Below are positions 42,021-50,988 of a stretch of 64,000 bases of DNA, piece by piece. The notes under the pieces were generated by a model. The model ran no database searches. It saw only the letters and a list, made by a program, of their open reading frames with translations, and was not told the origin of the DNA. Source of the DNA: Paenibacillus tengchongensis (lineage in GTDB: Bacteria > Bacillota > Bacilli > Paenibacillales > Paenibacillaceae); NCBI RefSeq assembly GCF_008973665.1, contig NZ_WACP01000006.1, positions 1 to 64,000 on the forward strand, given 5' to 3'. Both the position numbers and the translations under genes were made by a program. Position 1 is the stretch's first letter. Each line of letters begins with the position of its first letter.

Positions 42021-43586
42021 TCAGAGCCGCCGTCTGTATTCTCCGGGAGTAATGCCGAAATACGCCTTGAATTGTTTGCCGAAATGAGACAGGTTCTTGT
42101 AGCCCGCCTGCTCTGCCGCTTCGTAGATCTTCAGCTTCGGATCGGCCAGCAGCTGCTTCACCCGCTCCAGCCGCCGCCGGCTGACGTAGTCGGAGAAATA
42201 GATGCCGGTCTCCTCGTAGAAAATCTGCCCCAAATGATTGGGCGAGAACGAGAAATGCCTGGCCGCCTCACGCAACAGCAGCGTCTCCCCCAGACGGGCC
42301 TCGACATAGGCCTGCATTTCTTCTACCAGCCTGCGTTTTCTGCTGTGCCGCTTCTGCCGGAGGTGTTCCGACAGCTCGAACATCCGGCGCCGCAGCCAGG
42401 ACTTCATCTCTCGGGTCGTCTCGAAATGATACAGAATATGCAGCTGCCTGCGGTCCAGCGACAACAGCACGAAGAAATCCTCATGCAAGGTATGCAGGTA
42501 CGCATCCAGACGCTCGACAATATGCAGAAACAGCTGAAAGATATCCAGCTTGTTCCGGAGCCGGCCTACCGTGACGAACAGCTGCTCGATGCAATCATCC
42601 ACCTCAACAAGCCGGTATGCGGCAATGGCCTGAAACAGCGCCTGCAAAATCTGGTCCAGATTGTCGGTCCTCTCCGCCATGGCCTCCGTGTCTGCAGTAT
42701 AGGCAATCACCTTGCCTGTACCCAGGAACAGCTTCAGCTCCAGCGCCGCCTTGGCTTTGCGGAAGGAAATGTGCAGCTCCTCCAGCCTCGGCACGACGGG
42801 TCCGACGCCGATGGTAACTGATGACGAGGTGGCTTCAGCAGCCATCCCGATCAGCCGCTCCAGCCGCCCGCTGTCGTATTCCTCCTGCAGGATCAGAGCA
42901 TATTCCAGCCGCCCGAGCCGGCAGGACTGCACCCGTTCTGCAGCACAATACCGCTCTACCGCCTCCTCGAGACGCCGTTCCAGCTGTGCCGGCGCCTCCT
43001 CCCCGCAGCTGTCCAGTTGCCGGAACAGCTCATCCGGGCTAAGCAGTGCGGCATAAAGCCGCGTTGAGTCCCAGGGCAGCCCGCTCCGCCGCAGCAGGGA
43101 CACGGCTGTATCCGCCTCGCGGGAACCCTCCAGCAGCTGCACGAACAGCTCCCGCCGCAGCAGCGGCTCGGCATCCTCATAGTAGCGCTCCAGCTGCGAG
43201 CAGGCGCGTTCGCGGTCCAGCGACTGCTTCACCCCGCCGAGGGTGCGGGCCAGCTCATCTTCGCTGACCGGCTTAAGCAAATAACCGGAAGCATTCAGGG
43301 CAATCGCCTGCTGGGCCTGCCCGAAATCCCCGTTGCCGCTAATAAAAACGACCCTCAGGCCAGGCTGCAGCTCCATGGCCTGGCGGGCAAGCTCTATTCC
43401 GGATACGGGCTGCATGTTGATATCCGTAATCATTATATCCACGCTTTCCGCTCTCAGCACTTCCAGCGCTTCATCGCCGCCGTCTGCGCAGGCAATTACC
43501 GATAGCCCCAGCGCTTCCCACTCCAGCAGGGTGTCCAGACGCCTCAGATCGTACAGCTCATCGTCCACCAGCAGCATATGATACAT
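42021..43586 (-). CDS. YesN-type response regulator with AraC output domain, orphan
   Basis: A 521-aa protein. The N-terminal receiver domain has acidic pair VDDE, phospho-acceptor Asp in IMITDINMQP, and K in YLLKPVSE. It is followed by a long middle region (about 130-415) and a C-terminal AraC double HTH (LREAARHFSFSPNHLGQIFYEETG, then AAEQAGYKNLSHFGKQFKAYFG). YesN regulators work with a YesM-type histidine kinase, and often an ABC sugar importer, encoded next door; neither is present. The upstream same-strand neighbour is the GH26 gene. Start ATG 43586 follows AAGGATGGGATAGGG. Confidence 0.88.
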   Translation of the reverse strand: MYHMLLVDDELYDLRRLDTLLEWEALGLSVIACADGGDEALEVLRAESVDIMITDINMQPVSGIELARQAMELQPGLRVVFISGNGDFGQAQQAIALNASGYLLKPVSEDELARTLGGVKQSLDRERACSQLERYYEDAEPLLRRELFVQLLEGSREADTAVSLLRRSGLPWDSTRLYAALLSPDELFRQLDSCGEEAPAQLERRLEEAVERYCAAERVQSCRLGRLEYALILQEEYDSGRLERLIGMAAEATSSSVTIGVGPVVPRLEELHISFRKAKAALELKLFLGTGKVIAYTADTEAMAERTDNLDQILQALFQAIAAYRLVEVDDCIEQLFVTVGRLRNKLDIFQLFLHIVERLDAYLHTLHEDFFVLLSLDRRQLHILYHFETTREMKSWLRRRMFELSEHLRQKRHSRKRRLVEEMQAYVEARLGETLLLREAARHFSFSPNHLGQIFYEETGIYFSDYVSRRRLERVKQLLADPKLKIYEAAEQAGYKNLSHFGKQFKAYFGITPGEYRRRL

Positions 43587-43785
43587 CCCTATCCCATCCT
43601 TCAAAGCGATGTAGGAACTGGCGCGTCGGATACAAGAAGAGAAAAGGCTGCATGTAATTCTATATTTTATTTATTATAGTAATAAAAGGATGTCCCTTTA
43701 TTCAGTATACTCTACGGCCGCCTGCTGCAACTACCTTTATTTCATAATGGCCAATACAAGCCGAAGCCGGTTTCGGCAGAGGGGG

Positions 43786-46700
43786 TCAGGAGCCGCCGGG
43801 CAGCTTGACGGCTTTGACATCGTCTATAAAGAGCGTGCCGCTTCCCTGCGTGCCGCTGCCTTGGGCGATATAGAAGGCGAATTCCTTGATGGAGCCGGGA
43901 TCAATAATACCGTTGCCGCCGCTCGACCAGCCCGGGCGCACAAAAGCGCTGAACGGAAGCGTAACCTGAACGGGCACGGTCCCCTGGAGCCGCAGGCTGG
44001 CCTCCCAGACCTCGCCGTTCGTCTCATGGAATTGCACGGCGAGCTGCCGGTTCGACCCGTCCGGGGTCAGCCAGAACGAGATCGCTTCCATGCCGGGCCA
44101 TTCTTTGCCCATGGAACGGTAGAAGCCGGCATACCCGGGATTGCCTACGGTATAATCGAGTTTAAGGCTGTACGCGCCTTCACTTACATGGTACGTATCC
44201 AGCGTAACGGTACCGGCATTGCCGGAGACATTGCGCTGCCACTTGGCGCGCAGGCTGCCGTTTGAACCGCCGTACCCTTCAAAGTCGTCAATCAAATAGC
44301 TGTCCTGCGGCGGCGGCACATACGGTCCGTTGCCGGTCTCACCGTTGTTTATGGCACGGGGATGACTGTAGACGGCCTGGATGGCGCTGAGCGAATTTTT
44401 GTCGGTCAAATAATTGGACCAGGTCATAAAGTACGCATAGCGCGGCTGTTTCTCCCGCAGCATCTCCATATCCGGCAGCTCGCCGTTCTCTCCGACTGCG
44501 ATAACGCGTCCTCCGCTTAGTTTATTCAGCTTGTTGTAGTAGGAATCGCGGAAATCGTTGTTGTAGATATCCATGGCCAGCACATCCACCTCATCATGCC
44601 CGGGGTAATACGGCTGCGAGTCGTAGGCCCAGGAGCTTTCGGCATTCGGGCTCCACACCCAGAGCAGATTATTCAGGCCATGTTCATTGGTGAACCGGTC
44701 ATACATATTGTGCCACAGCTGGCGGAACAGCTCCGGCCGGGCGCCCCACCAGAAGAACTCGGCGTTCATCTCATGATAAGGCCGCCACAGCACCGGAATT
44801 CCGGCATCCCGCAGCTGCGCCAAATATCCTGCCACTTCGTCCACCTGCGCTAACCATGCGGCGTAGAGTGCGGTGCCGGGCGTGACAATATCCGCCATCT
44901 GCGCAGGCGTAACATCGCCCGTAACGCTTTCCCAGCCGGAAGTCGCCGGGTCTGACGGGCGGATCTGATGATAGGTCAGGGTGACCATCGCACCCGCCTG
45001 GCCCTGCGCGATGGCCTCGTCGATCATGCCCTGCCGCAGCGCCGCCATGTCCCCTCCGATATAATAGGCAAAATCCGAGCCCCACAGCGACGGATAATAG
45101 CCCGTCAATTCTGCAGCGGTATCGTACCACTCACCCGGTGCTTCATAATAATTATGCTGGCCGGTGTAGACGGCATGGCCGACGGTCGCGTACAGGCGGT
45201 CCAGCAGCGCTGCCGCTGCCGCGCTGGCATTCGGATTCACAGGCTCCATAGTGCCGGTGGCGGCCGTTGCAGCGGCCGGAGCCGAGATGGCTGTGCCTTC
45301 GCTCACCGCCCTGAGCTCAAGCTCATAGGCCGTTTCGGGAACCAGCCCCTCCAGCTTATAGCTGTAAGCTGTCTGGCCTGCAACGTAGGGAACCGTGAGC
45401 GTACTCCACCCGCTTGCGGAGACCGGCTTGTAGCTTAGTTTGTATTCCCGGACACCGAACGGACCGTCCGCGGCCTGCCATTCCAAATCCGCCGACACCC
45501 CGTCGACACCGGTTGCGGTGAACCCGGCGGGAACCTCCGGAGCGAGATCTCCGGGCAGGGCCGGCAGCCTGCCGACGAATACCTCGTCAAGCATCAGCTC
45601 CGCAGCCCCGTTATTCTCGGCCCGAAGTGTCATCGAGACCGCATCAGTTCCGGCCTTTATGAGCTGCCGCGAGCGGCTCCAGACCGCTGATGGCGCAGCA
45701 GCCAGCGGATAAACCGTTTCTGCGCTGCCGCTGTAAACCGCAAGGCTAACCGTTGGCGCTTGCGGCGCCGCCGCGTCCGAACGGCTCCAGAACGATACCA
45801 GGTAAGCTCCTCCTTCATCTGCCTCCATTTCTTCTGTGCGGATGGCTGCGCCTCCTCCGGACAGCTGCAGCGCGTACTGCCCGCCATAGGTGTCATAGGT
45901 CGCCGTTTGGACCGTACCGGCCACCGTAACCCAAGGCGCAATACCGCCGGCCTCAAAGTCCCCGTTCAGCACCAGATTGTTTCCCGGCGTTGCTTCCAGC
46001 CCCATCACCGCCTCCGAAGTGTTGCCTGCCGTATCCTTGGCACGCAGCATCACCGCGTATACGGAATAAGGCTGCAACTGATCCAGCGTATACGTATAAT
46101 GCGTCACCGTTTCCTGGTGGGGAACGGAAATGGTGCTCCAGCCGGGTACATCGCTTTTTTTGTAGGATAGCTCGTAGGATTGTACTGCCATATCATCGGT
46201 AGATCCCGCCCAGGTTAACGTAAGCGACTCCGGTTCGGCCGTTGCCTGCCAGGCGCCCGGAGCAGTAGGCCGTTCAATGTCGACATTCTCCCGGATCACG
46301 GCGTCGTCGATATAATAATCCTTGGCTGTGCCGTTCCAGAACGAGAGCCGGACATACGAGACGCCGGGCGCGGGCGTGTACAGCAGCTGACGGTATTCCC
46401 AGCTGGTAGAACCCGAGAAGGTCAGCCGTTCCTTGCCCTGCTGCGACCCGAAATAATCCATATCCACCGCAGCCGAGGTCACACCGGTTGCGGCGAATTT
46501 GACCCACAACCCGACGCGGTACGTCTTGCCGGGCGTCACCGGAACCGCAGCCGATGCACCTCCCGTATTCCGTTTTACCAGCAGGCTCTTAGCCCCGCTG
46601 TGCTTCTCCGCAATGGACACTGCAGGGCTTCCCCACTTCTCCCAGCCCGCATCTCCCGCTTCAAAGCCGGGGTTGCCGAGCAGATTCTCACCCGCTGCCC

Positions 46701-46791
46701 GGGAGAGGGCGGGCGACCAAAATATCGATGCCGCAAACAGAGCGATGGCCAGCAAACTGTGGAACCAGATCTTGCCTGTTCGTGCAGCCAC
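43786..46791 (-). CDS. secreted multidomain GH26 beta-mannanase
   Basis: A 1001-aa protein with GTG start at 46791 (GGAGG 10 nt upstream), giving a clean signal peptide (SLLAIALFAASIFWSPALSRA). In order: CBM4/9-like jelly roll, fibronectin III, second jelly roll, second fibronectin III, GH26 barrel (about 520-830) and a C-terminal CBM11-like module (about 865-1000, beginning LIDDFEGYGGSNG). GH26 acid/base E674 is in RPYHEMN and nucleophile E768 in VGENGELP. The likely activity is endo-beta-1,4-mannanase. Upstream are a candidate promoter and a near-perfect cre box. Frames reaching 46857 start with TTG and lack a binding site. Confidence 0.88.
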   Translation of the reverse strand: MAARTGKIWFHSLLAIALFAASIFWSPALSRAAGENLLGNPGFEAGDAGWEKWGSPAVSIAEKHSGAKSLLVKRNTGGASAAVPVTPGKTYRVGLWVKFAATGVTSAAVDMDYFGSQQGKERLTFSGSTSWEYRQLLYTPAPGVSYVRLSFWNGTAKDYYIDDAVIRENVDIERPTAPGAWQATAEPESLTLTWAGSTDDMAVQSYELSYKKSDVPGWSTISVPHQETVTHYTYTLDQLQPYSVYAVMLRAKDTAGNTSEAVMGLEATPGNNLVLNGDFEAGGIAPWVTVAGTVQTATYDTYGGQYALQLSGGGAAIRTEEMEADEGGAYLVSFWSRSDAAAPQAPTVSLAVYSGSAETVYPLAAAPSAVWSRSRQLIKAGTDAVSMTLRAENNGAAELMLDEVFVGRLPALPGDLAPEVPAGFTATGVDGVSADLEWQAADGPFGVREYKLSYKPVSASGWSTLTVPYVAGQTAYSYKLEGLVPETAYELELRAVSEGTAISAPAAATAATGTMEPVNPNASAAAAALLDRLYATVGHAVYTGQHNYYEAPGEWYDTAAELTGYYPSLWGSDFAYYIGGDMAALRQGMIDEAIAQGQAGAMVTLTYHQIRPSDPATSGWESVTGDVTPAQMADIVTPGTALYAAWLAQVDEVAGYLAQLRDAGIPVLWRPYHEMNAEFFWWGARPELFRQLWHNMYDRFTNEHGLNNLLWVWSPNAESSWAYDSQPYYPGHDEVDVLAMDIYNNDFRDSYYNKLNKLSGGRVIAVGENGELPDMEMLREKQPRYAYFMTWSNYLTDKNSLSAIQAVYSHPRAINNGETGNGPYVPPPQDSYLIDDFEGYGGSNGSLRAKWQRNVSGNAGTVTLDTYHVSEGAYSLKLDYTVGNPGYAGFYRSMGKEWPGMEAISFWLTPDGSNRQLAVQFHETNGEVWEASLRLQGTVPVQVTLPFSAFVRPGWSSGGNGIIDPGSIKEFAFYIAQGSGTQGSGTLFIDDVKAVKLPGGS

Positions 46792-46858
46792 TTCAATCAG
46801 GCCTCCATTTGATAATAGCCGGTTGGAATTCGATGCGCACATCGTCCGGCACCTCAAA

Positions 46859-46898
46859 TGTAAGCGTTTTCTTATTTTGCGGCAAGAACTCCCGTCAA
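46859..46898 (-). promoter_or_regulatory. promoter and cre box of the GH26 gene
   Basis: The plus strand TGTAAGCGTTTTCT (46859-46872) matches 13 of 14 positions of the cre consensus TGWAANCGNTNWCA. On the minus strand TTGACG (46898-46893) and a weak TAAGAA (46874-46869), 18 bp apart, form a candidate promoter, so CcpA bound here would cover the -10 box. Confidence 0.55.
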
Positions 46899-46937
46899 CG
46901 AAAAGCTTGCTTTAGCAATGATCTTTTTTAACAGAAA

Positions 46938-46961
46938 GACTCCATGCAAATTCATGGAGCC
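46938..46961 (-). terminator. terminator of the YolD-like gene
   Basis: GACTCCATG (46938-46946) pairs with CATGGAGCC (46953-46961). The minus-strand continuation TTTCTGTTAAAAAA is T-rich at first. It lies 100 bp past the YolD stop and before the GH26 promoter. Confidence 0.65.
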
Positions 46962-47060
46962 TTGTCTATGGTCAAATACCCGATATTCGGTTTAAACCAA
47001 GCATTTCTATCCGTATGCCAAACTGAAGTTATCCCGCTGCACCGGAGCGTCCCCGCTCCT

Positions 47061-47312
47061 TTAGTCCCGGGGATAATTCACCGCCATAATATCCATAAAC
47101 GGCACCTTGGTAATCGCTTCATCCTTGCCGACATGCACCTTGCCCGTACGCGGGTCCATGCCTACAATCGTCCCCCGTACCGGTTCTTCCATTCCCCAAA
47201 CTGTGAGCAGCACTTCGGAGGCTTCATGCATCGCTTCCGTCAGCTGATTGCCGATTTCCTCCAGTACAAACTCGTCTCTTGTCGGCCGTTTGGCCACTTT
47301 CGCTTTTGCCAC
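47061..47312 (-). CDS. YolD-like family protein
   Basis: An 83-aa protein. GTG 47312 has GGAGG 6 nt upstream and is preferred over the frame start at 47369. The C-terminal half (VRGTIVGMDPRTGKVHV, VPFMDIMAVN) has the beta-rich pattern of YolD-like proteins. In Bacilli these are often encoded with the Y-family polymerase UvrX/YqjW. No polymerase gene is next to it here. Function is not established. Confidence 0.7.
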   Translation of the reverse strand: MAKAKVAKRPTRDEFVLEEIGNQLTEAMHEASEVLLTVWGMEEPVRGTIVGMDPRTGKVHVGKDEAITKVPFMDIMAVNYPRD

Positions 47313-47437
47313 GCTATTCCTCCAGTAGTTGTCCTCTCCAGGGATTAAGCCCACCTGCACGCTTATCATTCCATTATACCATGGGCAGGCATATCATCAA
47401 CCTTAAGGTGCGCAGAAGAAACAGTAATCCGGAAGCG

Positions 47438-49099
47438 TCAGACCGTGTAATCGTCAAAAGAAATAAGGCTTCCGTTCACATAGGCCTCCGTTTCCCCTGT
47501 CCCGGCAATGCGCAGGGTCAGCCGCTCGTTCCACCAGTTGCGGTATTCCGCTTCCGGTTCATCGTCTGCCGCAAAGACAGGCGCGCGCTGCGACATCACC
47601 TCGGCAAATTGATCCAGACTGTGGATTCCCCGCTTTGCGGCAAGCGCTGAGCTTAAGGCTTCCACCGCCACGCCTCCGGCACCGGCGGGCAGGATTACCC
47701 CGAGATAAGCGGCATATTCGCGTAACTCGTAAGACTCTGGAAGAAACACGGCAACGTATACACTGCCGATCCTGCCGAACATAGCGCCGGGTTTCTGCAG
47801 CCATTCGCCGTGCGGCAGAACGCCGGACGCCGCAGTTTTATTATCCCGGGGAACCGGAAACAGCCCCAACACCGTATTTTGATGATACAGGACTTCCATG
47901 GATTCACTCTGGTGTCTCGGGTCCCCCTCCCGGTACCCTGCTCCCGGATGGAAAAAGTACAGCTGGTTCCCGAGTCCGTCACCCCTCACCGGAAAGGAAA
48001 GGCTCCAGCGGAGCTGCTCATTATCGAACTCTTCCTGCCTTTCCCACATGCCTCCTGCGGCAAAATCCTTGGTAATATAAGCATAGGAATGAAGCGGCTG
48101 CTCCGGTGCGGACGAACCGGCTGGCACCTTGTGTACCAGCTTCTTGATTTCCACAGGCGCCCGCCGGTTCAGTGCGGTCCGCCGGGCCGCTTCCGGCGCT
48201 TCATAGAACAGCAGACCGGCATACTCCGTACGCGGCAGCGCGGCAGGCAGTTCGAAATCGCCGAATTGGATGTAGTCGTGCAGAACATTGCCGTCTGCCG
48301 GCATATCATGCGGCCAGCCCCTGGAATGTGCGCCCACCCAGGCTCCGCGCAGATACCACTCTGCCCGCACCTGCCAAAGCTCATCCAGAATAACGGCCAG
48401 CAGCTGTGAAATCTCGGTCTCCTCCTCCAGTTCCCAGGCGCAGGTAAAGGCCTGCACCCAGTGCCAGAACCAGGGGAGCGCGCCATATTCCGGCATCCCC
48501 TGGCTGCGCAGATGCTTGAGCGTAGTGATCAGGCTCCGCTTGCCGTCCTCCCGCAGCTCTTCATCATTGAACCGTTTACCGAAAATCAGCTTGGCGGCCG
48601 TAGACTTAGCCTCATGATGGTTGAACGCCTCAACCGGCCGGCGGAAGAATCCGCTCCGGTACACATGGCCAATCGCCGTGTGGAAAGCCACTCTCAGACC
48701 AGCTCCCAGGTGCGACCCATATTTTGCGCAGAACCATACCATTAGGCTGCCCATCAGCTCTGCGGGAAGGGCATGCGGACTGGCTGCGCGCGGCACCGGA
48801 CTCAGGTTCAGCGGCCAATGCCCGTACAGACTGGTGCCGGGCACCCTGTTCTGCAGCAGCACCGTCTCCAGCAGCACCGCCTCTGCCTTGCGCTTGGCGT
48901 CTTCGCGGCCAAACGGGACATCAAGCGAAGCATCCGCCGCTGCCGCCAGCAGGTATGAAGCATAATAGAAGTTATTTCGCACATCATCATGGAACCATAA
49001 TCCGCCCGGCAGCAGCTCCCGGCTCTGGGCGGCAACCGCGATCTTTAATATAATCTCCTGTCTGCGTTCCCGCGGCGTACGGCTAAGCGACTCTTCCAA
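47438..49099 (-). CDS. unrecognised 553-aa protein, possible (alpha/alpha)-toroid carbohydrate-active enzyme
   Basis: I do not recognise a named family. The first about 300 residues are Trp- and His-rich helices (LLPGGLWFHDDVRNNFYYASYL, EAFNHHEAKSTAAKL, WFWHWVQAFTCAWE, GWPHDM), recalling the helical toroid of polysaccharide lyases and related hydrolases. The rest (about 310-550) is beta-rich (YAYITKDFAAGGMWER, LYFFHPGAGYREGD), like the sandwich domain of such enzymes. There is no signal peptide, so it would act in the cytosol. It is divergent from kduI-deoR-kduD across a shared promoter region with GAACTAAA boxes, suggesting a role with uronate-containing oligosaccharides. Catalytic residues cannot be assigned. 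Confidence 0.5.
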   Translation of the reverse strand: MEESLSRTPRERRQEIILKIAVAAQSRELLPGGLWFHDDVRNNFYYASYLLAAAADASLDVPFGREDAKRKAEAVLLETVLLQNRVPGTSLYGHWPLNLSPVPRAASPHALPAELMGSLMVWFCAKYGSHLGAGLRVAFHTAIGHVYRSGFFRRPVEAFNHHEAKSTAAKLIFGKRFNDEELREDGKRSLITTLKHLRSQGMPEYGALPWFWHWVQAFTCAWELEEETEISQLLAVILDELWQVRAEWYLRGAWVGAHSRGWPHDMPADGNVLHDYIQFGDFELPAALPRTEYAGLLFYEAPEAARRTALNRRAPVEIKKLVHKVPAGSSAPEQPLHSYAYITKDFAAGGMWERQEEFDNEQLRWSLSFPVRGDGLGNQLYFFHPGAGYREGDPRHQSESMEVLYHQNTVLGLFPVPRDNKTAASGVLPHGEWLQKPGAMFGRIGSVYVAVFLPESYELREYAAYLGVILPAGAGGVAVEALSSALAAKRGIHSLDQFAEVMSQRAPVFAADDEPEAEYRNWWNERLTLRIAGTGETEAYVNGSLISFDDYTV

Positions 49100-49161
49100 C
49101 GCGGTTCACTCTCCCCTTGCTACTGTATATTTGTTCGGCTACGCCCTTTATTTTGCGCTGT

Positions 49162-49218
49162 TTTAGTTCATATGGCAATCGTATAATCTCATAAATGAAC
49201 TAAATTAAACGAACTAAA
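49162..49218. promoter_or_regulatory. kdu divergent promoter with three GAACTAAA boxes
   Basis: One inverted copy, TTTAGTTC (49162-49169), and two direct copies of GAACTAAA (49197-49204 and 49211-49218, 14-bp period) flank a TATAAT (49182-49187). DeoR-type regulators commonly bind such repeats, and one is encoded in the kdu operon. Assignment of the boxes to it is an inference. Confidence 0.5.
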
Positions 49219-49307
49219 AAAGATTACCTCTTGCCAAATGAACCAATATGGATTAAATTGAACCTATACGAACAACATTTTGCTTCGCAAAGGAGAATGA
49301 AACCGCA

Positions 49308-50141
49308 ATGGAAAGACGTTTTGCTTCCCATCCCAATGAAGTCAAGCAGTTCGATACCGGGCGTCTGCGTGAGGAGTTCCATATTCCTGTTATTTTTGCG
49401 CCTGATGAACTGAAGCTGGTCCTCACCCATGAAGACCGCATGATCGTCGGCGGCGCAAATCCGGTGAACAAGGATGTGGCGCTCACGACAAACCTGAAAG
49501 AGCTGGGTGTCACTTATTTCCTGGAGCGCCGTGAGCTGGGCGTCATCAATGTCGGCGGCAAAGGCACGATCGTCGTTGACGGGACTGAATATGAGATCGA
49601 TTTCAAAGAATGCCTGTTTGTCGGACAGGGTGCCAAGGATGTGGTGTTCAAGAGCGCAGACAGCGCCAAGCCGGCCAAGTTCTACCTGAACTCCGCCCCT
49701 GCTCACCAGTCTTATCCGACCACCAAGACTTCGCTGGCCGAAGCGGAATCCGCCGCACTCGGAAGCCTTGAGAATTCCAATGAGCGCACGATTCACCGGT
49801 TCATTCATACGAACGGCGTACAGAGCGCGCAGCTGGTAATGGGGATGACGCAGCTGAAGACAGGCAGCATGTGGAACACGATGCCGGCCCATACCCATCC
49901 TCGCCGGATGGAGGCTTACTTCTACTTCGATCTGCCGGACGATGCCGTTGTGTTCCATCTGATGGGCGAGCCTTCCGAAACCCGGCACATCGTTATGCGC
50001 AATGAAGAAGCGGTGATCTCGCCGAGCTGGTCGATCCACAGCGGGGTAGGCACCAACAACTACACCTTCATCTGGAGCATGGCCGGAGACAACAAACGTT
50101 ATGACGATATGGACCCCGTATCCATGAAGGAACTCAAATAG
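49308..50141 (+). CDS. kduI: 5-dehydro-4-deoxy-D-glucuronate isomerase
   Basis: A 277-aa bicupin that converts 4-deoxy-L-threo-5-hexosulose uronate (from unsaturated galacturonate or glucuronate) to 3-deoxy-D-glycero-2,5-hexodiulosonate. The zinc ligands appear as H195 and H197 in PAHTHPRRMEAY, E202, and H244 in WSIHSG, aligning with H196/H198/E203/H245 of E. coli KduI. Length is equal. AGGAG lies 12 nt before the ATG. It is the first gene of kduI-deoR-kduD. Confidence 0.95.
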   Translation: MERRFASHPNEVKQFDTGRLREEFHIPVIFAPDELKLVLTHEDRMIVGGANPVNKDVALTTNLKELGVTYFLERRELGVINVGGKGTIVVDGTEYEIDFKECLFVGQGAKDVVFKSADSAKPAKFYLNSAPAHQSYPTTKTSLAEAESAALGSLENSNERTIHRFIHTNGVQSAQLVMGMTQLKTGSMWNTMPAHTHPRRMEAYFYFDLPDDAVVFHLMGEPSETRHIVMRNEEAVISPSWSIHSGVGTNNYTFIWSMAGDNKRYDDMDPVSMKELK

Positions 50142-50175
50142 CATCACAACAATTACGGAAAGCTGAGGCAGACGG

Positions 50176-50934
50176 ATGAACCCGATACGGCGACATGAGA
50201 TGATAATGGAAGTTTTGCTGAACCAGAAGGATGTTACGGTGAACGAGCTGACCGAGAAGCTTCAGGTCAGCGGGAAGACGATCCGCGAGGACCTCAGCAA
50301 GCTGGAGGAGCAAGGGCTGATTGTGCGGGTGCACGGCGGGGCGGTGCTGGCGCAGAGCGACCAGTTCGGTATTCTGCCGGCCAGGGACCCACTGGACAAA
50401 TACGCCGATGAGAAGGCGGAAATTGCCGTCTGCGCAGTTGCCCACATTGCACCGGATGACATTATTGCGCTGGACGGCGGCAGTACGACGCTGGAAATCG
50501 CGCGGCGGCTCGGCAATACTCCTCTCACTGTCGTTACCAACGATGTGTACATTATCAGCGAGCTGGTTCCGAAGGACAACATCAGGCTCGTGGTTCCCGG
50601 CGGATACCGGGTGCGCAACATGCTGGCCGGACCGGAGGCCGTCGCCTACGTTCGCAAGCTAAATATAGAAAAAGCCTTTCTGTCGGCTACAGCCGTTCAT
50701 ATTGAACAAGGGCTGTCGATTTACACCGGTGATCTGATCGATTATAAACAGGCCCTCGTCGCTACGGCCCGCACCGTCTATGCCGCCTGCGACCATCACA
50801 AATTCGGGCAAACCGCCCTGCGCACCTTCGCTTCCCTTCAGGAAGTGGATGTACTGCTGACGGACAGCGGGCTTACGGACGGGACAGCTGAACAGTTCCG
50901 GGCAGCAGGCGTGCAGCTTGAGTGCGGCAAATAA
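50176..50934 (+). CDS. DeoR-family regulator of the kdu operon
   Basis: A 252-aa protein with an N-terminal DeoR helix-turn-helix (VNELTEKLQVSGKTIREDLSKLEEQGLIVRVHGGA) and a C-terminal sensor domain (ALDGGSTTLEIARRL, TNDVYIISEL). It lies between kduI and kduD, 34 nt after kduI, so it is probably an autoregulated local controller responding to a ketouronate. The GAACTAAA boxes at the operon promoter are candidate targets. Most Bacilli use the LacI-type KdgR for this pathway, so a DeoR type is notable. Confidence 0.82.
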   Translation: MNPIRRHEMIMEVLLNQKDVTVNELTEKLQVSGKTIREDLSKLEEQGLIVRVHGGAVLAQSDQFGILPARDPLDKYADEKAEIAVCAVAHIAPDDIIALDGGSTTLEIARRLGNTPLTVVTNDVYIISELVPKDNIRLVVPGGYRVRNMLAGPEAVAYVRKLNIEKAFLSATAVHIEQGLSIYTGDLIDYKQALVATARTVYAACDHHKFGQTALRTFASLQEVDVLLTDSGLTDGTAEQFRAAGVQLECGK

Positions 50935-50988
50935 AGAATCATTAGCGGAGTCCCATCTACTCACTCAACTCAAAGGAGAGATTCATCC

